A stretch of 11,925 nt of DNA. It comes from AP-16 sp036395835. GTDB lineage: Bacteria; Pseudomonadota; Alphaproteobacteria; Rhizobiales; Xanthobacteraceae. The stretch's first letter is position 1. Each line of letters begins with the position of its first letter. The position numbers were made by a program, and so were the translations under genes. The notes beneath the pieces were generated by a model. The model searched no databases and had not been told where the DNA came from. It saw only the letters and a list, made by a program, of their open reading frames with translations. The DNA is taken from assembly GCA_036395835.1 (NCBI GenBank), contig DASWCW010000062.1:1-11925 (forward strand), written 5' to 3'. Positions 1 through 6,606 of the stretch are shown piece by piece.

Positions 1-111
1 TTCATCGCCTTCGTCAACGAGGAGCCGCCGTTCTTCCGTTCAGTGCAGCAGGGAAGCATGGTCTATGCAGCAGCGGCGCGACGACGGAAAGATGACATCC
101 GGTTGATGGCG

Positions 112-319
112 TCACTCGAAACAATTGGCTGGTATAGCGATCAACCGGGCAGCCAGAGCTACCCGCCACTGTTCGGCCTATTCTATCCGCCTCGCGGTCC
201 AGGTCGCGGATAAGGATCGCGGCGTCCATGAGCGTCACGAGGTGCGAGCGCGGGCCGCGCGTCAGGGTGATTGGCTGGGCGAGCGGAACGGTTAGGTCCG
301 GGCTGGTTCGTTTCGGCAT
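112..319 (-). pseudogene. possible frameshifted small hypothetical ORF
   Basis: The minus strand reads MPKRTSPDLTV, then a protein-like segment (ITLTRGPRSHLVTLMDAA, ILIRDLDREADRIG). The open frame then runs on to base 14 as low-quality sequence. At about base 174 the neighbouring frame takes over with EQWRVALAARLIAIPANCFE and a stop at 112-114. Dropping one C near 175 joins the two parts into a protein of about 68 residues with a plausible hydrophobic and charged pattern. This is a frameshift inferred from sequence texture only. I recognise no family, there is no convincing ribosome binding site, and the start is uncertain (ATG at 319, or further upstream). It could also be chance reading frame. 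Confidence 0.25.
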
Positions 320-623
320 GCGAGCGATTGGAACGGGCTGGAAAGCGGGTGAGTTAGCCGAAAACCGGGGGGCGGGCAAGGAACGTGCTGCCGCCAGTGC
401 GGCCCGAAGCCGATTCGGGGCCTAGCGTCGACCGTGGAGACCGTCGTCCGGGTGCTCCGCGAGACGCGCGCCAGGAAGCCCTAGGGCGCCCTCGGCCCGC
501 GCGGGGGGTCCGCCCCCAGGCCCAGGAACGCCGCCCTTGGCCTTCCCACGGCCATGGCGGCCATCCTGCGGCGTCTACTGCACTGTAGGCTGGATTGCCG
601 TATCGCCGAAAACGCCAGCGATA
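320..623. other. intergenic stretch without recognisable gene
   Basis: Very GC-rich sequence. All six frames contain only arginine- and proline-rich shadow ORFs. It lies directly downstream of hpf, where ptsN (PTS IIA-Ntr) would be expected in many relatives; no ptsN-like sequence is seen. Small hairpins exist: GGGGG-TCCG-CCCCC at 504-517, and CTAC/GTAG around 573-586. Neither is followed by a T-run on the minus strand, so no intrinsic terminator for hpf can be assigned with confidence. Confidence 0.5.
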
Positions 624-1055
624 TCAATGGACTTCCGCGGTCGTGGATTCCGCGATGATGACCGGATTGAACTCGGTGGCCTCGCCCGCATCGTCGCCCT
701 GCGGCGCAGCGATCACATAGCTCGGCGCCGCGAGGTCGAGCGCGTCGTCGGGACGGCTCGCCTGGCGATCCTTCAGGCGCCGCTTGTAGCGCCGCAGCCG
801 TCGCTCGATGCGCAACGCGGCCTGGTCGGCACTCGCATAGGCGTCCGCCGCCATGGCGTCCGCCTGCAGGATGATGCCGGAATCGAGATGCAGCGCGCAC
901 TCGGTGCGGAAACCGAATCCTTCCCGGCTGATCGTGGCGTGCCCGGAATAGCCGCCATCGAAGAACTTGCCCAGCGTCTCGGCGATGCGCTCGCCGATCC
1001 GCCGGCGCAGCGCTTCGCCGACGTCGATGTTCTTGCCCGACACGCGGAACGGCAT
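624..1055 (-). CDS. hpf: ribosome hibernation-promoting factor, C-terminally truncated
   Basis: Hpf/RaiA-family protein that binds the 30S subunit near the decoding site and helps store ribosomes as inactive particles in stationary phase. The product is 143 residues. The S30AE domain is at residues 1 to about 100 (MPFRVSGKNIDVGEALRRRI, then a strongly basic helix around RIERRLRRYKRRLK at 82-95). A linker follows, ending FNPVIIAESTTAEVH. The ATG at 1055 is chosen because GAGGG sits about six bases upstream; a longer in-frame start at 1127 would overlap rpoN and has no family support. Alphaproteobacterial long-form Hpf usually has about 190-200 residues, with a C-terminal dimerisation domain starting just after this linker. 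Here a TGA occurs at exactly that point, and the missing domain is not found in any of the three minus-strand frames over the next 200 bases. Either this is a functional short form or a truncated gene. It lies 68 bases after rpoN and is probably co-transcribed with it. Confidence 0.88.
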   Translation of the reverse strand: MPFRVSGKNIDVGEALRRRIGERIAETLGKFFDGGYSGHATISREGFGFRTECALHLDSGIILQADAMAADAYASADQAALRIERRLRRYKRRLKDRQASRPDDALDLAAPSYVIAAPQGDDAGEATEFNPVIIAESTTAEVH

Positions 1056-1123
1056 GAATCCCTCGCAGCCGCGATGTCCTTGCCTCATCGCTGCGCCCGC
1101 CGAAACGTCAGGCGCAAAGCCGG

Positions 1124-2665
1124 TCACGGCGTGGCGCCGGTCGAAACCTGCTTGTCGCGGCGGCGCTGCACCGAAGAGGGGATCCGCATCGCTTCCCGAT
1201 ATTTCGCCACGGTCCGGCGCGCGATGTCGATGCCGGCGGCGCGCAATCTGTCGACGATCGTATCGTCGGACAGGACGGCGTCGGGCCGCTCGGCATCGAT
1301 CAGCTGTTTGATCCGGTGCCGGACCGCCTCCGCGGAATGCGCCTCCCCGCCGTCGGCGGCGGCAATCGCCGACGTGAAGAAATATTTCAACTCGAAGATG
1401 CCGCGGTTGGTCGCCATGTATTTGTTGGCGGTCACCCGCGATACGGTGGATTCATGCATGCCGATGGCGTCCGCCACCGTCTTGAGATTGAGCGGCCGCA
1501 GGTGCTGCACGCCGTGAACGAAGAAGCCGTCCTGCTGGCGGACGATCTCGGTCGCCACCTTGAGGATGGTGCGGGCGCGCTGATCGAGCGCGCGAATGAG
1601 CCACGACGCCGTCTGCAGGCAATCGGCCAGGTAGGTCTTCTCGGCGGCGCTGCGCGCGGTGCCGGCAATCTCGGCGTAGTAGCGCTGGTTCACCAGAACC
1701 TTCGGCAGGGTGTCCGAATTGAGCTCCACGGTCCAGCCGCCGTCCGCGCCGGCGCGCACGAACACGTCGGGGACGATGGGTTGCACCAGCGTCGACCCGA
1801 AGGCGAGACCGGGCTTGGGATTGAGCCGGCGAATCTCGGCGATCATTTCGGTCAAATCTTCCTCGTCGACCCCGCAGGTCCTGCGCAATGCCGCAAGGTC
1901 CCGCTTCGCGACCAGGTCGAGATGCGCGACCAGCGCCTGCATGGCCGGATCGAAACGATCGCGCTCGCGAAGCTGCAGCCCCAGGCATTCGGTGAGGTTG
2001 CGCGCGCACACGCCGGGCGGATCGAAGCTCTGCAGGATCGCCAGCACGGCATCGATCTCGGCGATCGGCGCGCCCAGCCGTTCGGCAACGGAGGCAAGAT
2101 CCCCGGTGAGGTAGCCGGCCTCGTCCACGAGATCGATCAGATATTGCCCGATCATCCGTCGCGCCGGATCGGCGACGGCGAGCGTGAGCTGCCCCGCAAG
2201 ATGGTCGGCCAGCGTGGTTTCGGCCGAGACGAAGGCTTCGAGGTTGTACTCGGCATCCTCGCGCCCGCCGCCGCCGACCCGGGCCCATTCCGAATAGCCG
2301 GCAGGACCATCGCTCCCGGGCCGGACCGAGGCTTCGCCCGAGTCCTCGGGAAAGACATTGTCGAGGCGGGTTCCCAGCTGATCTTCCATCGCCGAGCGGC
2401 TGGTCGCCAGATCCTCGCCCAGCCAATCCGCGGCGGACGTCTCGGCCGATACCGTCTCGCCTTCCGCGGATTGCGCATTGGCCTCGCCCGGATCGGGCTC
2501 CGCCTCGGCGGCGCGCTCCAGCAGCGGATTGCGCTCGAGCTCGCCCTCGACGTAAGCGGCAAGATCGAGATTGGAGAGCTGCAGCAGCTTGATGGCCTGC
2601 ATCAGCTGCGGCGTCATCACCAGCGCTTGGCTCTGGCGGAATTCGAGCTTTTGCGTCAGTGCCAT
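1124..2665 (-). CDS. rpoN: RNA polymerase sigma-54 factor
   Basis: Sigma-N, which directs RNA polymerase to -24/-12 promoters and needs AAA+ activators; in rhizobia it controls nitrogen and C4-dicarboxylate genes. The product is 513 residues and looks complete. The N-terminal activator-interacting region I is at residues 1-50 (glutamine- and leucine-rich: QKLEFRQSQALVMTPQLMQA, IKLLQLS). An acidic region II follows at about 50-120, then the core-binding domain. The helix-turn-helix lies at about 396-423 (MHESTVSRVTANKYMATNRG). The diagnostic RpoN box ARRTVAKYRE is at 482-491. The ATG at 2665 matches the usual MALTQKLEFRQSQ start of the family; a TTG three codons upstream is less likely. It sits between lptB and hpf, the standard alphaproteobacterial order, 154 bases after lptB, so it may have its own promoter in that gap. 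I see no clear -35/-10 pair there. Confidence 0.97.
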   Translation of the reverse strand: MALTQKLEFRQSQALVMTPQLMQAIKLLQLSNLDLAAYVEGELERNPLLERAAEAEPDPGEANAQSAEGETVSAETSAADWLGEDLATSRSAMEDQLGTRLDNVFPEDSGEASVRPGSDGPAGYSEWARVGGGGREDAEYNLEAFVSAETTLADHLAGQLTLAVADPARRMIGQYLIDLVDEAGYLTGDLASVAERLGAPIAEIDAVLAILQSFDPPGVCARNLTECLGLQLRERDRFDPAMQALVAHLDLVAKRDLAALRRTCGVDEEDLTEMIAEIRRLNPKPGLAFGSTLVQPIVPDVFVRAGADGGWTVELNSDTLPKVLVNQRYYAEIAGTARSAAEKTYLADCLQTASWLIRALDQRARTILKVATEIVRQQDGFFVHGVQHLRPLNLKTVADAIGMHESTVSRVTANKYMATNRGIFELKYFFTSAIAAADGGEAHSAEAVRHRIKQLIDAERPDAVLSDDTIVDRLRAAGIDIARRTVAKYREAMRIPSSVQRRRDKQVSTGATP

Positions 2666-2819
2666 GGTTCGCAAGGGTCGATGGCTTCCACCGGCTTTTT
2701 CGGCGGAAATCGCACAAGATTAACACCAAGAGTCCGGCGCATCGTTACATCTAGCCGATCCGCCCGCCGGAATGCCAGGGGTGCGATCGGCGGCCGGGAC
2801 GCAGCATCGCCGCTCGCGC

Positions 2820-3734
2820 TCAGAGGCGGAATTCCTCGCCGAGGTAGAGCCGCCGCACCTCGGGATCGCTGACGATGTCCTCGCCGCGCCCTTCCATCAG
2901 CACCTGGCCGGAATAGATGATATAGGCCCGGTCGGTCAGCCCCAGCGTCTCGCGGACATTGTGGTCGGTGATGAGAATGCCGATGCCGCGCTGGGTGAGA
3001 TGGCGGACCAGCGCCTGAATGTCTCCCACCGCGATCGGATCGATGCCGGCGAACGGCTCGTCCAGCAGCATGTAGGCGGGCCGGGTCGCCAGGGATCGCG
3101 CGATCTCGACGCGCCGACGCTCGCCGCCGGAGAGCGCAATCGCGGGCGTCTTGCGCACGCGCGCGATATTGAATTCTTCGAGCAGCGCGTCGAGCTCACG
3201 CTGCCGCTTGCGCCGATCCGGCTCGACCACTTCGAGCACTGCCCGGATGTTCTCTTCGACGTTGAGCCCGCGAAAGATCGAAGGCTCCTGCGGCAAATAG
3301 CCGATGCCGAGCCGCGCGCGCTGATACATCGGCAATCTGGTGATGTCGTGACCGTCGAGCTCGATGCGGCCGCGGTCGGCCTTGATCAGGCCGGTGATCA
3401 TGTAGAACACCGTGGTCTTGCCGGCGCCGTTCGGACCGAGCAGGCCCACGGCTTCGCCTCGGCGCACGTAAAGGCTCGCGCCTTTGACCACCTTGCGCCC
3501 GCCGAAGCTCTTCTCCACGCCGTGCACGGCAAGATAATCGCTCGCCGGCCGGCGCTCGCCGTTGCCCGATTGCCGCCGCCGGGGTTTGGCAAGCGAGATC
3601 GAGGTGTCGGCGTGGCGCTCGAACATCGGCGTCTCGACCGACCGCAGGTCCATGCGCCAGTCGTCCTGCCGGGTTCGGCGCGGGCGCGCGGGCGCGCGGG
3701 CGCCCTTCAGCCACGCGAAAATATCGTCGAGCAC
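2820..3734 (-). CDS. lptB: LPS export ABC transporter ATP-binding protein LptB
   Basis: Cytoplasmic ATPase of the Lpt machine, which pairs with LptF and LptG (not in this window) to extract LPS from the inner membrane. The product is 304 residues from a GTG start. All ABC ATPase motifs are present: Walker A GPNGAGKTT at 100-108, Q-loop GYLPQEPSIFRGL near 145-157, signature LSGGERRR at 201-208, Walker B YMLLDEP at 221-227 with the catalytic Glu, and H-loop His258. The C-terminus RRLYLGEEFRL is typical of LptB. Residues 1-66 are a basic, low-complexity N-terminal extension, common in Rhizobiales LptB and absent from E. coli. The GTG at 3734 is preferred because GAGG lies five bases upstream and MLDDIFAWLKG resembles relatives; a TTG at 3788 would leave only 18 bases after lptA. 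An 8-base tandem repeat lies in the extension. It is the last lpt gene of the block, followed by rpoN. Confidence 0.96.
   Translation of the reverse strand: MLDDIFAWLKGARAPARPRRTRQDDWRMDLRSVETPMFERHADTSISLAKPRRRQSGNGERRPASDYLAVHGVEKSFGGRKVVKGASLYVRRGEAVGLLGPNGAGKTTVFYMITGLIKADRGRIELDGHDITRLPMYQRARLGIGYLPQEPSIFRGLNVEENIRAVLEVVEPDRRKRQRELDALLEEFNIARVRKTPAIALSGGERRRVEIARSLATRPAYMLLDEPFAGIDPIAVGDIQALVRHLTQRGIGILITDHNVRETLGLTDRAYIIYSGQVLMEGRGEDIVSDPEVRRLYLGEEFRL
3682..3705. repeat. short tandem repeat of GGGCGCGC inside lptB
   Basis: Three consecutive copies of an 8-base unit (GGGCGCGC, GGGCGCGC, GGGCGCCC) fall within the low-complexity N-terminal extension of lptB, encoding part of KGARAPARPRR. 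Because the unit is not a multiple of three, gain or loss of one copy would shift the frame of the first part of the gene. Translation from the downstream ATG at codon 28 could still give the full ATPase core. Confidence 0.6.
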
Positions 3735-3806
3735 ATCAGCCTCGAGTCTGTCTTCGGCGGGTGTAGTCGCTCGGGCGGCGGCGCGCAATGCCGGCCGCGC
3801 CAGGCG

Positions 3807-4451
3807 TCAATTGAGCCGCATCGGCACCGGCGCGGCGGGCTTCACCGGTTCCTTTTCGCCGGGAGCCCGCGTGTCGTGCTGGCTGTGCGGCAGGAACAAT
3901 CCCTGGACCCGGCCGCCCTCCACGCGCGAGACGCCGCTCGTGAGATCGACGATGAGCCGCTCGCCCCGCAGCACGTTCTGGCCCTGGGTGACGACCACAT
4001 TGCCGCTGAGCGTCACCGTGTTGGTCTTCATGTCGAACACGCCGGTGCTCCCGATCGCGGTCTGGTCCTTCTGCTTGACGGTAACGCCGCCCTTGGCTTC
4101 CAGCCGGGAGATCTGCTGCTGCCCGCCGGGCCCCGGCTGCGCCGCCTTCAGGGTCGCCGCGCGGGAATGGTCCTCGTAATAGACGACCAGCGTCTTGCAG
4201 CTCAGCGTGGTGTCGCCCTGGCTCAGATGCACGTCGCCCGAGAACGTCGCCATCTTGTCCTTGTCGCGCACTTCGAGGCTCGCCGAATCGATCTTCACGG
4301 GCTGGTCGTGGTTCTTGGAGAACCCCTGCAGCGCATTGGGCACCGCGGTCTGCGCCGGCGCCGCGGTTTGCGCCGGCGCGCCTACCGCCATCGCCAGCAG
4401 AAACGCGAGCGGCGGGACGAGATCGCGGCAGCGAAGGAAACTGCGGCTCAT
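3807..4451 (-). CDS. lptA: LPS transport periplasmic protein LptA
   Basis: Periplasmic OstA-like protein whose stacked beta-jellyroll units form the bridge carrying LPS from LptC to the outer-membrane LptD. The product is 214 residues. It has an N-terminal signal peptide (basic MSRSFLRCRD, hydrophobic core LVPPLAFLLAMAVG, likely cleavage around APAQ at 25-28), then a duplicated APAQTA motif, then the OstA domain at about 50-190. Repeating beta-strand signatures include VKIDSASLEVRDKDKMATFS, GDVHLSQGD and GVTVKQKDQTAIGSTGVFD. The tail is proline- and lysine-rich (EKEPVKPAAPVPMRLN). Its ATG overlaps the lptC stop in an ATGA at 4448-4451, showing translational coupling. Length and organisation are normal for the family. 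Confidence 0.94.
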   Translation of the reverse strand: MSRSFLRCRDLVPPLAFLLAMAVGAPAQTAAPAQTAVPNALQGFSKNHDQPVKIDSASLEVRDKDKMATFSGDVHLSQGDTTLSCKTLVVYYEDHSRAATLKAAQPGPGGQQQISRLEAKGGVTVKQKDQTAIGSTGVFDMKTNTVTLSGNVVVTQGQNVLRGERLIVDLTSGVSRVEGGRVQGLFLPHSQHDTRAPGEKEPVKPAAPVPMRLN

Positions 4452-5050
4452 CGCGAGGCGCCTCCGGTGCTTCCCGTCGCGGCTTCGCGGTTGAGATCGA
4501 GCGTCATGGCCACGCCGCCGGAAAAGCGCACCATCGACCCGGATTCCGCCACTTCGAGCCGCTGCGCGTTGAGAACGCCGTTGAGGAGCTTCACCTCGAC
4601 GGGCTGATCCGAGACGATCTGGCCGCTGCGCATGTCGATCAGCGCGTCGCTCAGCCGCGCCTCATAGCCGCTGGAGGATTTCAGCACGATGCTCTCGCCG
4701 AGCCGCAGCTGCTCCGCCTTGGTGTTGTAGAGTCCGCTCGCGGCGCTCATCTCGACGAACGAGTTGTTCTGCAGCTCGACCTTGGCGGCGATCCCCTTGA
4801 GCTCGACGTTCTCCGGACGGGTCAGATCCTGGTCGGCCGATTGCGCGGAAAGCTCGTAGGCGCGCGCGTCCTTGGTGTAGCCGGCGATGCGCGGCAGCTC
4901 CATGGTGACTTTCGTGCCCGAGATCGTCAGCGTGCCGGCGCCGCTAGGCAGCTTGGCGAGGATCCGCAACGGATTGAACCAGGTCGCCGCCGAAAACCCG
5001 AGGACGAGGAGCACGACGAACGTCGGTACGGCGATCCGCAGAAAACGCAC
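4448..5050 (-). CDS. lptC: LPS export protein LptC, start likely further upstream
   Basis: Bitopic inner-membrane protein that receives LPS from LptBFG and passes it to LptA. The frame given encodes 200 residues from a GTG: a membrane segment at about 7-24 (VPTFVVLLVLGFSAATW), then a periplasmic LptC/YrbK domain with strands such as GTLTISGTKVTMELP and QIVSDQPVEVKLLNG. The GTG has no ribosome binding site. The same frame stays open upstream and reads SDLSQAFRVARRHSRRVRFL, the kind of basic cytoplasmic segment expected before the LptC membrane helix, so the real start is probably upstream. It remains open back to about 5161, but the only ATG nearby (5168-5166) is one base out of frame across a run of five G. 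Removing one G would give a 239-residue protein starting MGTKRLTTAA. Either a homopolymer indel or a non-ATG start explains this. It is coupled to lptA by ATGA. Confidence 0.9.
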   Translation of the reverse strand: MRFLRIAVPTFVVLLVLGFSAATWFNPLRILAKLPSGAGTLTISGTKVTMELPRIAGYTKDARAYELSAQSADQDLTRPENVELKGIAAKVELQNNSFVEMSAASGLYNTKAEQLRLGESIVLKSSSGYEARLSDALIDMRSGQIVSDQPVEVKLLNGVLNAQRLEVAESGSMVRFSGGVAMTLDLNREAATGSTGGASR

Positions 5051-5197
5051 CCGGCGGCTGTGGCGTCTGGCGACGCGGAACGCCTGCGAAAGATCGGAAC
5101 GGCGCGATGCCGTCCAACCCTCGCTTCGCTCGGCTGTGGCCGCGGTGGTCAGGCGCTTTGTCCCCCATCAAGCGCGGAATCAGGCCCGGGGATCATA

Positions 5198-5250
5198 CGC
5201 CGCCTGGTCCGGCGGCGCAAAATGGCCGGGGAATGTGGCCCCGCCGGGGC
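5198..5250. other. two GC-rich hairpins between rnd and lptC
   Basis: A perfect 7-base inverted repeat (CGCCGCC/GGCGGCG, loop 5205-5210) spans 5198-5217. A second, GCCCC/GGGGC with a 3-base loop, spans 5238-5250. Both lie in the roughly 100-base gap between rnd and lptC on the minus strand. No T-run follows, so these are not classical terminators. They could affect mRNA processing or stability between the two genes, which is inference only. Confidence 0.4.
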
Positions 5251-5271
5251 GCGCGAGCCCGGCAGGGCGCT

Positions 5272-5886
5272 TCACGAGTGCGCGAAAATGTCCTCCGCGG
5301 CCCAGCCGGCGAGATCCAGTCGCGCCCGATCGGGCAGGAAACGAAAGCAGGCCGCCGCAAGCTCCGCCCGGCCCTCGCGCGCGAGCACGGCGTCGAGCTT
5401 GTCTTTCAGCGCATGAAGATGCAGCACGTCGGCGGCCGCATAGGCGACTTGCGCCTCGGTGAGCTGCTCGGCGCCCCAGTCGGAGAGCTGCTGCTGCTTG
5501 GAAAGATCGATGCCCAGCATCTCGCGCACGAGATCCTTCAGGCCGTGCTTGTCCGTATAGGTTCGGGCCAGCCGCGAGGCGATCTTGGTGCAATAGAGCG
5601 GGCTCGCCATGACGCCGAACGCACGGTAGAGCGCGGCGAGATCGAAGCGGGCGAAATGAAAGATCTTCAGCACGGAGGGATCGGCCAGGAGCCGCTTCAG
5701 GTTCGGCGCATCCCGTCCGGTCGCCGGGATCTGGACCACGTCCGCGCTGCCGTCGCCGGGCGAGAGCTGGACGACGCAGAGCCGGTCGCGGTGCGGGTCG
5801 AGCCCCATGGTCTCGGTGTCGATCGCGACCGCGCCGCGATAGCGCGACAGATCAGGCAAGTCGGAGCGGTGCAGCCGTATCGTCAT
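5272..5886 (-). CDS. rnd: RNase D-type 3'-5' exonuclease, short form
   Basis: DEDDy-family exoribonuclease of the type involved in tRNA and stable RNA 3' end processing. The product is 204 residues and consists of the catalytic domain alone. Motif ExoI is VAIDTETMGLD (Asp23, Glu25), ExoII is FHFARFDL (Asp82), and ExoIII is YAAADVLHL (Tyr149, Asp153, the Yx3D pattern). TYTDKHGLKDL at 109-119 is also characteristic. E. coli RNase D has about 375 residues with two HRDC domains; this short form without HRDC is usual in alphaproteobacteria and commonly lies just upstream of lptC. The ATG at 5886 begins MTIRLHRSDLP. No Shine-Dalgarno sequence is present, and a TATAAA sits seven bases upstream, suggesting a leaderless message. 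It is probably the first gene of the rnd-lpt operon. Some annotators call it ribonuclease H-like or simply exonuclease. Confidence 0.92.
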   Translation of the reverse strand: MTIRLHRSDLPDLSRYRGAVAIDTETMGLDPHRDRLCVVQLSPGDGSADVVQIPATGRDAPNLKRLLADPSVLKIFHFARFDLAALYRAFGVMASPLYCTKIASRLARTYTDKHGLKDLVREMLGIDLSKQQQLSDWGAEQLTEAQVAYAAADVLHLHALKDKLDAVLAREGRAELAAACFRFLPDRARLDLAGWAAEDIFAHS

Positions 5887-5893
5887 GTCGCGC

Positions 5894-5920
5894 TTTATAC
5901 TTGATATTTCTTGCGAATTT
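5894..5920 (-). promoter_or_regulatory. putative promoter of the rnd-lpt operon
   Basis: On the minus strand an AT-rich stretch (AAATTCGCAAGAAATATCAAG) leads into TATAAA at 5899-5894, followed by only seven bases before the rnd ATG. AT-rich sequence stands out here against the GC-rich surroundings. With usual spacing, transcription would start at or next to the ATG, giving a leaderless mRNA, in line with the missing ribosome binding site. The -35 is weak (CAAATT at 16-base spacing), so this is tentative. Confidence 0.4.
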
Positions 5921-5985
5921 GTTGGGAACGCCGGGCGCCGGCCTGTTTATCACTGGGGCGAGGGAGGGGCAATCGGGCTCAACGA

Positions 5986-6009
5986 TTGCCCGGGTCTAAC
6001 CCGGGGCAA
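5986..6009. repeat. palindromic intergenic element (TTGCCCGGGT / ACCCGGGGCAA)
   Basis: A 10/11-base inverted repeat with a 3-base loop and one bulged base. Its core resembles the TTGCCGGG-N5-CCCGGCAA core of the right arm of the element at 11761-11849, suggesting a diverged member of the same repeat family. It lies between rnd and the small plus-strand ORF and could also act as a stem-loop in a transcript. No T-run follows. Confidence 0.45.
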
Positions 6010-6102
6010 GATGGGCTTGAGACCCTCGGCGTCCGCTCGGTGCGTTGCGACCCGATGGCCAATGCTATCCATAGGACGGGTCTCCAAACGTGGAACCCAG
6101 TC

Positions 6103-6333
6103 ATGGACAGCGTGACGATTGACGCCATAACCGGGTTGCTAAATGCGCTAGGGGCGATAATTACGGCGCTAACCGGCCTGTTTTGGGCGTGGCGCATCCG
6201 ACACGGTCGTTTCTTCCGCAGAACGGCTGGCTCCGGTAAGCCCAAGCGCACGCGGAAACTGGGCCCGAAGCACACAAAACGAAAGGACGTCAATGGCAAC
6301 GAAGAGCCGCCGCAGCTCCAAGAGTTTCACTAG
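6103..6333 (+). CDS. hypothetical small membrane protein
   Basis: A 76-residue ORF. The N-terminal half carries one hydrophobic segment at about 8-31 (ITGLLNALGAIITALTGLFW). It is followed by a very basic half (WRIRHGRFFRR, KPKRTRKLGPKHTKRK) and a short acidic end. This predicts a single membrane helix with a cytoplasmic basic tail. I recognise no family. The start at 6103 is the ATG just before the helix; the ribosome binding site is weak (TGGAAC), and the frame is open upstream. Codon use is less GC-rich at third positions than in the housekeeping genes. Its last 40 bases overlap the start of the XRE-type pseudogene. It might be real, horizontally acquired, or itself a remnant. Confidence 0.4.
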   Translation: MDSVTIDAITGLLNALGAIITALTGLFWAWRIRHGRFFRRTAGSGKPKRTRKLGPKHTKRKDVNGNEEPPQLQEFH

Positions 6334-6606
6334 CCTCGACAAGTTCGTCGAAGACGAGGGCACCGCGAAGTGTTTCAGGCGATTGCGAGGAAAGAGGTCT
6401 TTGCTTGGCAGATCGCCCAGGCGATGAAACAAGCGCTGCCGAGGCCATGGGGGCGCAGGCGCTCTCGCGCAAGCGACTCGCTGAGCACATCGGCGCGGGC
6501 CGCAGCCAGATTTCTCGTCTGCCTCAGCACGCTGCAACGCGCCGCCGCGCTGCTCGGCCGCAAAGTGCGGGAACCCTTGGACCGGAAACACCCAATGAAG
6601 GTGTGA
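6293..6606 (+). pseudogene. XRE/HigA-like antitoxin gene, multiply frameshifted
   Basis: A good ribosome binding site (AAGGA, five bases before the ATG at 6293) starts MATKSRRSSKSFTSLDKFVE, DEGTA. After about 6366 the neighbouring frame continues with EVFQAIARKEVFAWQIAQAM. A third frame then carries the helix-turn-helix, ALSRKRLAEHIGAGRSQISR (about 6459-6520). The second frame finally resumes with LSTLQRAAALLGRKVREPLD. Pieced together this follows the layout of HigA-like XRE antitoxins of about 95-100 residues (N-terminal helix, AWQ-AQ-M segment, HTH, LxxLQRAA-GR end), with a small deletion between the HTH and the LSTLQRAA segment. At least three frame changes mean no intact protein is made. 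No RelE/HigB-type toxin is found next to it. The family assignment rests on recognised motif order. Confidence 0.65.

Noticed and set aside
504..517. Rho-independent terminator after hpf
   Set aside because: A GC stem is present but no T-run follows on the minus strand.
537..1517. Long plus-strand ORF of 326 codons opposite hpf and rpoN
   Set aside because: Arginine- and alanine-rich antisense shadow of two well-supported minus-strand genes; no domain.
1316..2872. 518-codon plus-strand ORF opposite rpoN
   Set aside because: Mirror frame of rpoN with high-GC third positions; rpoN motifs on the minus strand are unmistakable.
2772..4607. 611-codon plus-strand ORF opposite lptB and lptA
   Set aside because: Antisense shadow caused by high GC content; spans two real minus-strand genes and has no domain.
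5979..6299. Minus-strand 106-codon ORF ending in a CPGLDPGNR-like sequence
   Set aside because: That ending is the translation of the palindromic repeat; the rest is the reverse of the small membrane ORF.
5911..6333. Longer 140-codon version of the small membrane ORF
   Set aside because: The N-terminal part runs through the palindromic repeat and has no protein-like pattern; the shorter start at 6103 is more plausible.
6103..6606. Intact toxin-antitoxin pair
   Set aside because: The antitoxin is broken in at least three places, and the upstream ORF does not resemble any RelE/HigB/ParE toxin.
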